Positions 44,455 through 50,866 of a stretch of 50,866 bases of DNA are shown here, in pieces; the first letter of the stretch is position 1, and each line of letters begins with the position of its first letter. Both the position numbers and the translations under genes were made by a program. The notes under the pieces were generated by a model. It made no database searches, was not told the DNA's origin, and saw only the letters and a list, made by a program, of their open reading frames with translations. The DNA is taken from contig JAKOEO010000018.1 of assembly GCA_022321325.1 (NCBI GenBank), positions 1 to 50,866 on the forward strand, given 5' to 3'. The DNA is from Candidatus Magnetominusculus sp. LBB02 (GTDB lineage: Bacteria; Nitrospirota; Thermodesulfovibrionia; Thermodesulfovibrionales; Magnetobacteriaceae).

Positions 44455-44794
44455 CCTCGTTATTAGTATGTCGGTATTTACTATATAATGTCAACCATCT
44501 GCATATTAATTATAAATAAATAAATCGCAAATAGCATGTTTATTTATTTGAATAATACATCTGTTATAATAGAGGGTATGGTAGTGCTGATATAGATATA
44601 ACCATTCTATATTAACGCATTATATGTAGTATAATAAATTACCATCAGGTGAATAAAGATTGCATAATAAGGGTTTATATTACGGCTTCTATTATGTGGT
44701 AATAGGTAATATATTTATCATGCCCTAAAATACCCATAAAGATATCTGCCCTTTACTGATTGACTATCATATTTATTCATGTAATAATATACCA

Positions 44795-44878
44795 GTAAGG
44801 AGTACATTAGTAAGGAAATACCGACTACCTTACAGTGCATGCCGTAAAGTCATACTTTCTTACCAATGTACTTCTTAC
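44795..44878. promoter_or_regulatory. 23-bp inverted repeat with GTAAGG/CTTAC boxes
   Basis: Arms at 44795-44817 and 44856-44878 match at 20 of 23 positions around a 38-base loop. Each arm has two GTAAG(G/A) boxes 16 bases apart (44795, 44811 and their complements), and the loop has another CCTTAC. The start of the stress cluster is 55 bases downstream. Confidence 0.5.
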
Positions 44879-44932
44879 GTAACTGTGTCTGAAGCGTCAG
44901 CAGTTAAGTCTATGGGTAAAAGGAGAATAGTT

Positions 44933-45016
44933 ATGGATACCATACTTGTAATAGTTGTCTTGCTTTTGATCTTTGGCGGTGGCGGAATCTACTGGAGAAG
45001 GGGATGGCGCCGTTAG
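44933..45016 (+). CDS. DUF3309-like membrane peptide
   Basis: 27 aa: MDTILVIVVLLLIFGGGG, then a short IYWRR-GWRR tail. AAGGAG is nine bases upstream. One hydrophobic helix, a glycine run and an Arg/Trp-rich tail resemble short DUF3309-type proteins, usually a little longer. It precedes the first BON gene by 21 bases and is probably its operon partner. Confidence 0.6.
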   Translation: MDTILVIVVLLLIFGGGGIYWRRGWRR

Positions 45017-45037
45017 GCAGCCATAGGAGGAGATAAA

Positions 45038-45355
45038 ATGAAGAGACTATTTTTGATGTCATTAGTAATGGTTGTTGGACTATCGCTGTTTTCAGTGCGC
45101 GCCTCTACGGCAGGCGAAACAGTAGGCGAATACATAGACGACTCAACGATCACTACAGAGGTCAAGGCGATAATCATTAAAGAGCCGGATGCTCGTTCTC
45201 TGAAGATAGAAGTGACGACAACGCAGGGCGATGTTGTTCTTCAAGGTTTTATCAATAACAGAGAGACCGAGGCTCGTCTTGTAGAACAGATCGAAGTAAT
45301 CAAGGGTGTGAAATCTGTGAGAAGCCTCCTGAAGTCGGAAAAGAGAGGAAGCTAG
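45038..45355 (+). CDS. BON-domain periplasmic protein
   Basis: 105 aa. A signal peptide (1-25) is followed by one BON domain (about 32-100): DDSTITTEVKAIIIKEPD, TTQGDVVLQGFI and GVKSVRSLL. BON domains bind phospholipid or protein in the periplasm and are typical of osmotic-stress proteins such as OsmY. AGGAGG precedes the ATG. Unlike its neighbour it has lost the lipobox cysteine (FSVRAS instead of FSGCAS). Confidence 0.87.
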   Translation: MKRLFLMSLVMVVGLSLFSVRASTAGETVGEYIDDSTITTEVKAIIIKEPDARSLKIEVTTTQGDVVLQGFINNRETEARLVEQIEVIKGVKSVRSLLKSEKRGS

Positions 45356-45443
45356 CCCCTTATGCAGCGCTTAATTAACCTTGTTAGGAGCGGTTGGGGT
45401 GCTGGCCGCAGAGTTTTAAAACCCTTAGATGGGAGGATGAAGG

Positions 45444-45761
45444 ATGAGGAAAGTATTTTTTATGTTGTTAGTAATAGTTATGGGGCTATCGGCGTTTTCC
45501 GGCTGCGCTTCTTTGACAGGCGAAAGAGTGGGTGAATATGTTGACGACTCAAACATTACGACGAAAGTCAACGGGATAATCGTCAATGATCCGGATGCTC
45601 ATTATCTGAAGATTGATGTAACGACAACAGAGGGTGATGTTGTTCTTCAGGGTTTTATCAATAGCAGAGAGACCGAAGCTCGTCTTGTGGAACATATCAG
45701 AAAAATCAGGGGCGTGAAATCCGTGAGGAGCCTCCTGAGGGTAGAAAAGAGGAGAGACTAG
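45444..45761 (+). CDS. BON-domain lipoprotein
   Basis: 105 aa, paralogue of the preceding gene. The lipobox is FSGC, so it should be lipidated. The BON domain spans about 32-100 with the same DDSNITTKV, GDVVLQGFI and GVKSVRSLL segments. GGGAGGATGAAGG supplies the ribosome site. The tandem duplication includes the 3' flank (see finding). Confidence 0.87.
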   Translation: MRKVFFMLLVIVMGLSAFSGCASLTGERVGEYVDDSNITTKVNGIIVNDPDAHYLKIDVTTTEGDVVLQGFINSRETEARLVEHIRKIRGVKSVRSLLRVEKRRD

Positions 45762-45845
45762 CCGTTCATTCAGCGCTTTATTAACCCGGTTAACTGCGGT
45801 TGAAGTACCAGCTGCAGAGTCAAACCCAAAAAAAGGAGAAATGCT

Positions 45846-46025
45846 ATGAACTCAAGCACAAAAGACAAAGTCCAGGGCAAGTATCACGAAGTAACAGGGA
45901 AAATCAAGGAAGTGGCAGGTAAACTAACCGACAATCCCTCGTTAGAGGTTAAAGGCCAAAACGAACATGAGGCTGGCAGGGTTCAGACAAAAGTCGGTGA
46001 AATCAAAAAGGTTCTGGGTAGTTAA
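45846..46025 (+). CDS. CsbD-family stress protein
   Basis: 59 aa. The amphipathic repeated pattern KDKVQGKYHEVTGKIKE, GKLTDNPSLEVKGQ and GEIKKVLG is that of CsbD, a small soluble protein of general stress regulons of unknown mechanism. AAAAGGAGAA is the ribosome site before the ATG at 45846. It is too short to be listed by simple ORF cut-offs. Confidence 0.85.
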   Translation: MNSSTKDKVQGKYHEVTGKIKEVAGKLTDNPSLEVKGQNEHEAGRVQTKVGEIKKVLGS

Positions 46026-46154
46026 TACGTAGAGTTCTTAACCAGGCGATGGCATGTCATTTGTGAAACGGACTGGCTCTAAACGGGAGTTGACCTGATA
46101 TACGCCGTCCGTTTCGCAGTTGTTCAGAAGTATGAGTTAAAAAGGAGGTAACAG

Positions 46155-46295
46155 ATGCTTGAAACAATTATAGTCATCCTCGTAGTACTCTGGCTGTTGG
46201 GATTAGTAACCAGTTACACGATGGGCGGGTTTATACATATTTTGCTCGTCATAGCAGTCGTAGTGCTAGTTCTGCGCATATTTGGACGAAGATGA
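46155..46295 (+). CDS. Lmo0937-like small membrane protein, copy 2
   Basis: 46 aa. MLETIIVILVVLWLLGLV followed by TSYTMGGFIHILLV and a second helix ending FGRR. It is clearly a paralogue of the minus-strand gene at 44201. AAAGGAGG lies seven bases upstream of the ATG. Membrane protein of unknown role, frequent in stress clusters. Confidence 0.8.
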   Translation: MLETIIVILVVLWLLGLVTSYTMGGFIHILLVIAVVVLVLRIFGRR

Positions 46296-46358
46296 CCACA
46301 GCTTCAGTTACGTTCAGGTCAATTATGAACATGAACCATTTAAGAGGAGGCATTTAGG

Positions 46359-46652
46359 ATGAATAAGATAAAAAAGATAATTGCTTTAATAGTAACCACA
46401 GTGATTCTATCCGTGTTCAGCGTTGCAGCGTATGCGGAGGAACACAATCACAGGGTTGACATCAGTTTCAACAAACACGGCATCAAAGTCAATAAACACA
46501 AAATGAGATTCAGCCGCCGATACCACTCCAAGAGGGGCCGCCATGTCCATAGAGGCCCGGTTGTAAATCCTGCCAGCCCTGCGGCAGCCCCGGCCCCTGT
46601 AGTGAATCCCCCTGTTTCTGGTAATTACCCCCCAGCGGACCCTGTCAGATAG
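46359..46652 (+). CDS. Small secreted His/Arg- and Pro-rich protein
   Basis: 97 aa. Signal peptide 1-26 (AYAEE). The mature part has many His, Lys and Arg (EEHNHRVDI, KHGIKVNKHKMRFSRRYHSKRGRHVHRG) and then a Pro/Ala tail. Seven to eight histidines could bind metal. No family recognised. AGGAGG precedes the ATG. Confidence 0.65.
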   Translation: MNKIKKIIALIVTTVILSVFSVAAYAEEHNHRVDISFNKHGIKVNKHKMRFSRRYHSKRGRHVHRGPVVNPASPAAAPAPVVNPPVSGNYPPADPVR

Positions 46653-46723
46653 CAGAGAAGTTTCAATGCGGTATCAGGCAGTCATAGGCTGCCTGACATA
46701 CACACATTAAGGAGGAAACGGTT

Positions 46724-47368
46724 ATGAAACGCTATTTTGATTTGGCTGTGCTGTCGGTATTGTTGTTGGTTTTCCCTGTTCTGTCATTCGCTGATAGAGA
46801 CTGGGATTCTAATGAGTTCGTCAAGCGCGGCAATGCCTACTATGCAAAAGGGGATTATGACGGCGCAATCGACAGTTACGACAAAGCTATTGAGTTAAAC
46901 GACAATAATCATTTGGCGTATCAAAATCGTGCCAAAGCCTACAAGGCGAAGAAAGACTACGACAGGGCTATTGCCGATTACTCCAGGGCTATTGAAATGA
47001 ACACAAAAGACTCAGGCGGAGATGCGGATATGTATAGCAGCCGTGGCGACCTTCACCGGCAGACAGGCAATAGCGACATGGCTATCGCCGATTTTAGCAG
47101 GGCGATTGATATAAACCCCAGAAATGATTCGGCATTAGTAAGCCGTGGCAATCTCTTTCTTAAAACAGGCAACGATGACAGGGCAATGGCCGACTTTAGC
47201 ATGGCTATCAACATAAACTCAAGGAATGATATGGCGTTCGTAGACCGCGCTCATCTCTATATTAAAATGGGCAATAACGACAGAGCTACCGCCGATTTTG
47301 AAAAAGCGGCACGCCTTGGCAATCGCGACGCACAGGACTACTTGAGAAATATCGGGTACAAGTGGTAA
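46724..47368 (+). CDS. Secreted TPR protein
   Basis: 214 aa. Signal peptide (1-23), then about five TPRs with the YDxAIADYxxAIEMN core. Unlike the two TPR proteins at 15001 and 15772 it lacks the C-terminal Cys motif and ends NIGYKW. AAGGAGG is eight bases before the ATG. It lies in the run of secreted stress-region proteins. Confidence 0.83.
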   Translation: MKRYFDLAVLSVLLLVFPVLSFADRDWDSNEFVKRGNAYYAKGDYDGAIDSYDKAIELNDNNHLAYQNRAKAYKAKKDYDRAIADYSRAIEMNTKDSGGDADMYSSRGDLHRQTGNSDMAIADFSRAIDINPRNDSALVSRGNLFLKTGNDDRAMADFSMAININSRNDMAFVDRAHLYIKMGNNDRATADFEKAARLGNRDAQDYLRNIGYKW

Positions 47369-47435
47369 GCGGCACCGGCCTCTATAAAGGAAACATGAGG
47401 CATGATACAACTATAACGGCATGGAGGTATATCAC

Positions 47436-47870
47436 ATGAAAACCAGCACTATTACAATGGTAAGAATGGCGCTTGCAGCTGCGCTTTTATTGATGTGCGC
47501 ACAAGTATCTTTGGCAGATGAGGATTTAACGCCGGCTTTTCAGAGCGGAGGTGCCAACGGGGTTGATTTCATAGCGGGTGGAATAGGACTGGATGAGCGG
47601 GAGTCACTTGAGCGCATAGCTGGAAATAAATATAACGTAAAACTAGTCTTTGCATTGAGTAACAGGGATTTCGTTTCCGACGTTACGGTGGAAATCACAA
47701 ACGCAAAAGGCAAAAAGATACTTGACATAATATCAAGCGGGCCGATTTGCTATGTTAAACTCCCGGCAGGCTCCTATACGGTAAGAACATCTTACGAAGG
47801 CGTTGCCAAGACTCAACATATTAACGCCGGCAGCGCGGCCTCAAGACAGGTGGTCTTTGCATGGCGCTAA
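47436..47870 (+). CDS. Secreted protein with carboxypeptidase-regulatory-like fold
   Basis: 144 aa from the ATG at 47436, with TGGAGG about nine bases upstream. Signal peptide 1-27. The mature part has GGIGLDERESLE, YNVKLVFAL, DVTVEITNAKGKKIL and LPAGSYTVRTSYEGV, the look of a small beta-sandwich related to carboxypeptidase-regulatory or transthyretin-like domains. Probably periplasmic. The function is unknown. Confidence 0.65.
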   Translation: MKTSTITMVRMALAAALLLMCAQVSLADEDLTPAFQSGGANGVDFIAGGIGLDERESLERIAGNKYNVKLVFALSNRDFVSDVTVEITNAKGKKILDIISSGPICYVKLPAGSYTVRTSYEGVAKTQHINAGSAASRQVVFAWR

Positions 47871-47940
47871 TATATCAGCGCAGCTTAAGGCGTGAGGCAG
47901 TGACAAGACATATAGCTACATAGTGAGAGGACTTGTGGGG

Positions 47941-47959
47941 GGAGGACAGACAGTCCTCC
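47941..47959. other. Short hairpin between two secreted-protein genes
   Basis: GGAGGAC-AGACA-GTCCTCC forms a seven-base perfect stem. No T tract follows, so it is not a standard terminator. It could mask or expose the downstream AGGAGG site of the gene at 48011. Confidence 0.4.
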
Positions 47960-48010
47960 TGCACATATGTAAAATAGCTGTTCAGGGATTGTTGTAAAGG
48001 AGGAGATAGT

Positions 48011-48646
48011 ATGACAGGCAAAGCCGTTATTCCCTTTGTAAGAGTATGTGGATTAATCCTGTGTGGGTTTGTTTTGATGTTTGCCGTATCGTCCGCCACA
48101 GAGGGGGCAGACAAGTCTGATTACGCCCATTCAGTGCAAAGTGACGAAGTCACAACGGCTTCCGGGGTAATAAGTTGGGTTTATGCACAGTACATTACAT
48201 ATTTTGGTACAAAATTAGGAGATGTTTTAACATCTTCTGACGGTACATACTATGCCCAATGGTTCACTAACGGACGGGCAATCTGTGCATGGTCTAATGG
48301 ATATATCTACTATTATAACGGAGTTACCTGGATTGCCTTAGGCGTTCAATGGAAGACAACGCTCTCGGTACCGTCCAATTTTAAGATGTGGCAAATAAAC
48401 GATGGTTTCAGGCTTAGCTGGGATAGCGTAAGCGGGGCGGCCAGTTATTACATTTACTGGGGCAATGATGATACAGCCTCATCGGGAGATTTAAATTATG
48501 CAGGCACTTTGCAAACAAGTGCGACAATCTATGACCATACAGGGGCTTCTTCTGACAATGTATACTATTACAGGATAAAGGCCTGCGATAGCAATGGTCT
48601 GTGTACCAGCTTGTCTGATTATATTTTGATGGAATATGGGTTTTAG
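48011..48646 (+). CDS. Secreted protein with fibronectin-III-like domain
   Basis: 211 aa. Signal peptide (about 1-34). The middle part (about 50-115) is Tyr/Trp-rich (WFTNGRAICAWSNGYIYYYNGVTW). The C-terminal part (about 118-205) has the FN3 pattern FRLSWDSVSGAASYYIYW and VYYYRIKACDSNGLCTSLSD. Probably surface or periplasmic, for binding. AGGAGG upstream of the ATG. Confidence 0.72.
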   Translation: MTGKAVIPFVRVCGLILCGFVLMFAVSSATEGADKSDYAHSVQSDEVTTASGVISWVYAQYITYFGTKLGDVLTSSDGTYYAQWFTNGRAICAWSNGYIYYYNGVTWIALGVQWKTTLSVPSNFKMWQINDGFRLSWDSVSGAASYYIYWGNDDTASSGDLNYAGTLQTSATIYDHTGASSDNVYYYRIKACDSNGLCTSLSDYILMEYGF

Positions 48647-48709
48647 CGCTAAGGGCATACACACATAATATGTTTTATCTAAGATATAAAATACTCTGGA
48701 GGTATTAAA

Positions 48710-49561
48710 ATGAGACATCGTATATTTTCAGTTGTGATAGGAATATGCCTGTTATGTTCGATTTATGGCATAAGGCAAGTTGAAGCGTCATCGCTGACAT
48801 TAAATAAGATGACTGAGAGTGAAATACAAGGCTATTCTCAAAATTCGGGGATGGTTTTTTCAATAGTTATAAGCGATGCAATAAGGATGGATTTAAGGTT
48901 TGGCGATGTAGTGGTGACAATGGAGAAAAGTCTCTCCTCAGATGACGGTTTCTATTTAATAGGCTCTTCGTCTAACAATGGCGGGATTGTCAAATTAACC
49001 GCTGACAACTATCAGGTTTTGCGAAATATGTTGTCGGAAATGAGCGTTTATGGCGATACTAATAACTTAAACAGGGCATTTCTTAGCATCCTTAATTTAT
49101 TAGTGAGCTGGCCCGCAACAATGCCCGTATATGCTTCTATTGACAAGTCGGCAATAAATACATTGACAAGTGAATACAAGCAGCAGAGCCATAGTGTGTT
49201 AATATCATTATCTAACTATAAACCGAGAAGTTTATGTAATGCGTTCGGCAAAAAGCTGGATTTCTTTTGGCCTGTAAAACTATCGGGTGCTACAACTTCA
49301 ACACCTGACCAGTCAGGAACAATAGGGCAGAACGGCTGTTTCGGAAGATGCGGGGCTGGATGCAGCAGCGACTCATCAACGACATATAATAATATATATA
49401 CATATGCTTGCGCAAGGCATGACGCATGTGTGGGATATTCGGGTACTCTTTCACCTGGATGTGATTATTTATTTGCAGCCACTATATCGGATTATACCAT
49501 AGGTCTTCTTGGAATATACTACAACGGCACGCAATATAATTGCAGTTCAACAGGCAGTTAG
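48710..49561 (+). CDS. Secreted phospholipase-A2-like protein
   Basis: 283 aa. Signal peptide (1-26), then about 170 residues without recognised domain. The C-terminal part (about 205-283) has NGCFGRCGAGC and CARHDACVG, the Cys-x-x-His-Asp pattern of the phospholipase A2 catalytic helix, with a run of cysteines. In PLA2 the His-Asp pair activates water. CTGGAGG lies about eight bases before the ATG. The C-terminal half is thus a likely lipase or lipase-like toxin; substrate unknown. Confidence 0.68.
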   Translation: MRHRIFSVVIGICLLCSIYGIRQVEASSLTLNKMTESEIQGYSQNSGMVFSIVISDAIRMDLRFGDVVVTMEKSLSSDDGFYLIGSSSNNGGIVKLTADNYQVLRNMLSEMSVYGDTNNLNRAFLSILNLLVSWPATMPVYASIDKSAINTLTSEYKQQSHSVLISLSNYKPRSLCNAFGKKLDFFWPVKLSGATTSTPDQSGTIGQNGCFGRCGAGCSSDSSTTYNNIYTYACARHDACVGYSGTLSPGCDYLFAATISDYTIGLLGIYYNGTQYNCSSTGS

Positions 49562-49625
49562 ACTTCATGGAGCAAAAGCGCAGTTCAAAGGAGAGTGTTT
49601 AACAAACTGTGGCAATCCTTAAAAG

Positions 49626-49674
49626 GCGAAGGGGACGTAGAATCGCCTGATAATCAACGGCTGTCCCCCTTCGC
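49626..49674. other. Long imperfect hairpin after the PLA2-like gene
   Basis: GCGAAGGGGAC (49626-49636) pairs with GTCCCCCTTCGC (49663-49674), with one bulged C and a 26-base loop. No T tract follows, so it may be a REP-like extragenic palindrome or a processing signal. Confidence 0.45.
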
Positions 49675-49744
49675 TCTGAAACAAAGCAGCCTGCAATTAG
49701 ACGGGCATAGTGTATCTAATAAATAATAGAGGGGTCTGAAGACA

Positions 49745-50866
49745 ATGATAAAACCGTTTGGCGGCAGGAGAGGAAGCGAGTTTTTTATCATGGACTTTTT
49801 ACAGAAATTTCCGGCACAGGCATTAGATCCATCCGGGGCAGAGGAAGCGCTATGTGAGGATATCCGTGATTTTACAAACTCTAAGGTCTGTGCCATAGTC
49901 CTTCATGATGAAAATGGTAAAATTTCAAGAGCTACCCTGACGCCCAAAGGCAGTCATGAACTGCTGACCGATATTCTGTTAGAAAAAATGATTTATGTAT
50001 CGGCAGGCACTTCCAGCATAAAAATGTGGGATATCCCGGATAAGAAGCAGTTATTAAATGAGGTTGGCATTCCTCCCGATTTTTTCAACATTCTTTCAAT
50101 GCCCCTGTTTTCAGGTACTTCGAGGATTGGCACATTATTAATTGTAAACATTACACTTGATGTAAACGCTACATCTTTGGATCCATTGTTTCAAACAATG
50201 GACATGATTGGGAAAATAATAGGTTTAGTCCTAAAGAACGCATACTTTTATCAAGAGACACAAGAACAGTTAGAGCTGTCGAAATTTATGGCAGAGATTG
50301 GTCAAATTTTAGCCTATAGCACATCGTCATTGATGGTATTGCTTCAAAATAGCGCTGAGGCCATAGTTAGGTGTTTGGGTGTATCTTTGGCACGTATTTG
50401 GGTTATGGATGATGCTGAAAATGTACTTGAACTACAGGCTAGTGCCGGACTGTACACACATATTGGTGCAGACCAGTCACATATCTCTATTGGTAAAGAT
50501 GCAATAGGTATTATTGCCAGGGAATCCAAGCCCTATATTACCAACTCTGCACAGACAGATCCCTTAGTTAACCACACTGATTGGGTCAAACGGGATGGCA
50601 TAATTGCCTTTGCAGGATACCCATTATTAGCGGAAGGAAGAGTTGCAGGTGTTTTGACCATATATTCAAAAAGCATTTTAACCAGATTCATGGTTGACTC
50701 CATTTCCACCGTATCGTATAGCATTGCCATCGCAATTAAAAATAAACAGGTTGAGAAAATGCGTGGTCAAGCCAAGGAAGAGGCCGATAGGGTAAAGGAA
50801 GCAGCTTTGATAGCCAAGGAAGAGGCCGATAGGGTAAAAGAAGCGGCTTTGACAGCCAAGGAAGAG
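49745..50866 (+). CDS. GAF-domain signalling protein, 3' end missing
   Basis: 374 codons are open to the end of the window, without a stop. The ATG at 49745 is likely; the ATG at 49790 is possible. Residues about 20-165 form a first, less clear sensor domain; residues about 175-335 form a GAF domain (ICASV-type core: AEAIVRCLGVSLARIWVMDD, ITNSAQTDPLV, FAGYPLLAEGRVAGVLTIYS). A coiled coil of 14-residue repeats (AKEEADRVKEAAL) begins near residue 343. Such proteins normally continue into a histidine kinase or GGDEF output, which is outside the window. Confidence 0.75.
   Translation, partial: MIKPFGGRRGSEFFIMDFLQKFPAQALDPSGAEEALCEDIRDFTNSKVCAIVLHDENGKISRATLTPKGSHELLTDILLEKMIYVSAGTSSIKMWDIPDKKQLLNEVGIPPDFFNILSMPLFSGTSRIGTLLIVNITLDVNATSLDPLFQTMDMIGKIIGLVLKNAYFYQETQEQLELSKFMAEIGQILAYSTSSLMVLLQNSAEAIVRCLGVSLARIWVMDDAENVLELQASAGLYTHIGADQSHISIGKDAIGIIARESKPYITNSAQTDPLVNHTDWVKRDGIIAFAGYPLLAEGRVAGVLTIYSKSILTRFMVDSISTVSYSIAIAIKNKQVEKMRGQAKEEADRVKEAALIAKEEADRVKEAALTAKEE
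50771..50866 (+). repeat. 42-bp tandem repeats in the GAF gene
   Basis: Two complete 42-base units (50771-50812, 50813-50854) and the start of a third. Each encodes AKEEADRVKEAAL plus I or T, exactly two heptads, so copy number changes only the coiled-coil length. The units differ at four positions. Confidence 0.85.

Larger units (their letters stand above)
44411..44932. other. AT-rich regulatory region between divergent stress genes
   Basis: 522 bases without a gene. It holds the TGTATTACA palindrome, an extended -10 box on the plus strand (TGTTATAAT, 44572-44580) and the long inverted repeat at 44795-44878, and many short A/T runs. It separates the minus-strand Lmo0937-like gene from the plus-strand stress cluster, so promoters for both should lie here. 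Confidence 0.6.

Overview
The window is a mosaic piece of chromosome from a Gram-negative bacterium: it has lipoprotein signals, an OmpA-family outer-membrane lipoprotein, BatA-E genes and many Shine-Dalgarno (AGGAGG) starts. The secreted TPR proteins with a C-terminal Cys motif, the complete Bat operon and the general gene style would suit a Nitrospirota- or Desulfobacterota-like lineage. This is an inference from gene content, not a marker-gene placement. The sequence opens inside a tRNA-Arg(CCG) and closes inside an unfinished GAF-domain gene.

Region 1 (181-8496, minus strand) is one long, tightly overlapping aerotolerance-type operon: moxR, DUF58, a BatD-like/DUF4381-like hybrid, batA, batB, batC, batD, batE. 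Region 2 (8599-10322) is an AT-rich type II restriction-modification pair (MvaI/BcnI-type nuclease plus a beta-like m4C/m6A methylase). Region 3 (10487-16917) holds a secreted papain-family protease with eleven Ig-like repeats, a Crp/Fnr regulator and two secreted TPR proteins. Region 4 (16986-23670) is the most unusual metabolic locus: a 1396-residue dikinase-like protein with a very long unrecognised N-terminus and no PEP-binding barrel, a divergent 414-residue GAPDH and a UMF1-type MFS transporter, arranged as one operon. Region 5 (23689-27784) carries a REC-PAS protein, an NlpC/P60 lipoprotein, an orphan hypothetical gene and a tandem family of three small secreted proteins, the middle one frameshifted. 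Region 6 (27934-34379) is guaB-guaA with a fused restriction-methylation enzyme (type IIG-like) attached four bases after guaA.

Region 7 (34467-41307, minus strand) has a degenerate HD-GYP/PilZ protein, a phospholipase-D-family lipoprotein, a 229-bp MITE with clean target duplications, and a large surface protein that starts with a DUF3494 ice-binding domain. Region 8 (41949-49561) is an envelope/stress region: a LuxR-type response regulator, two small Cys-containing proteins, an OmpA lipoprotein, then a run of tiny proteins typical of stress regulons (two Lmo0937-like, two BON-domain, CsbD, a DUF3309-like peptide), secreted TPR and beta-sandwich proteins, an FN3-like protein and a phospholipase-A2-like secreted protein. 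Several palindromic, operator-like sites lie between these genes.

Two cross-cutting patterns stand out. First, an extended -10 box (TGnTATAAT) sits 6-9 bases before the start codon of three unrelated genes lacking a Shine-Dalgarno sequence (batD, the DNA methylase and the dikinase-like gene), which suggests leaderless transcripts. Second, there is a strong bias towards repeat-built secreted proteins. No CRISPR array, prophage, or complete insertion sequence was found.
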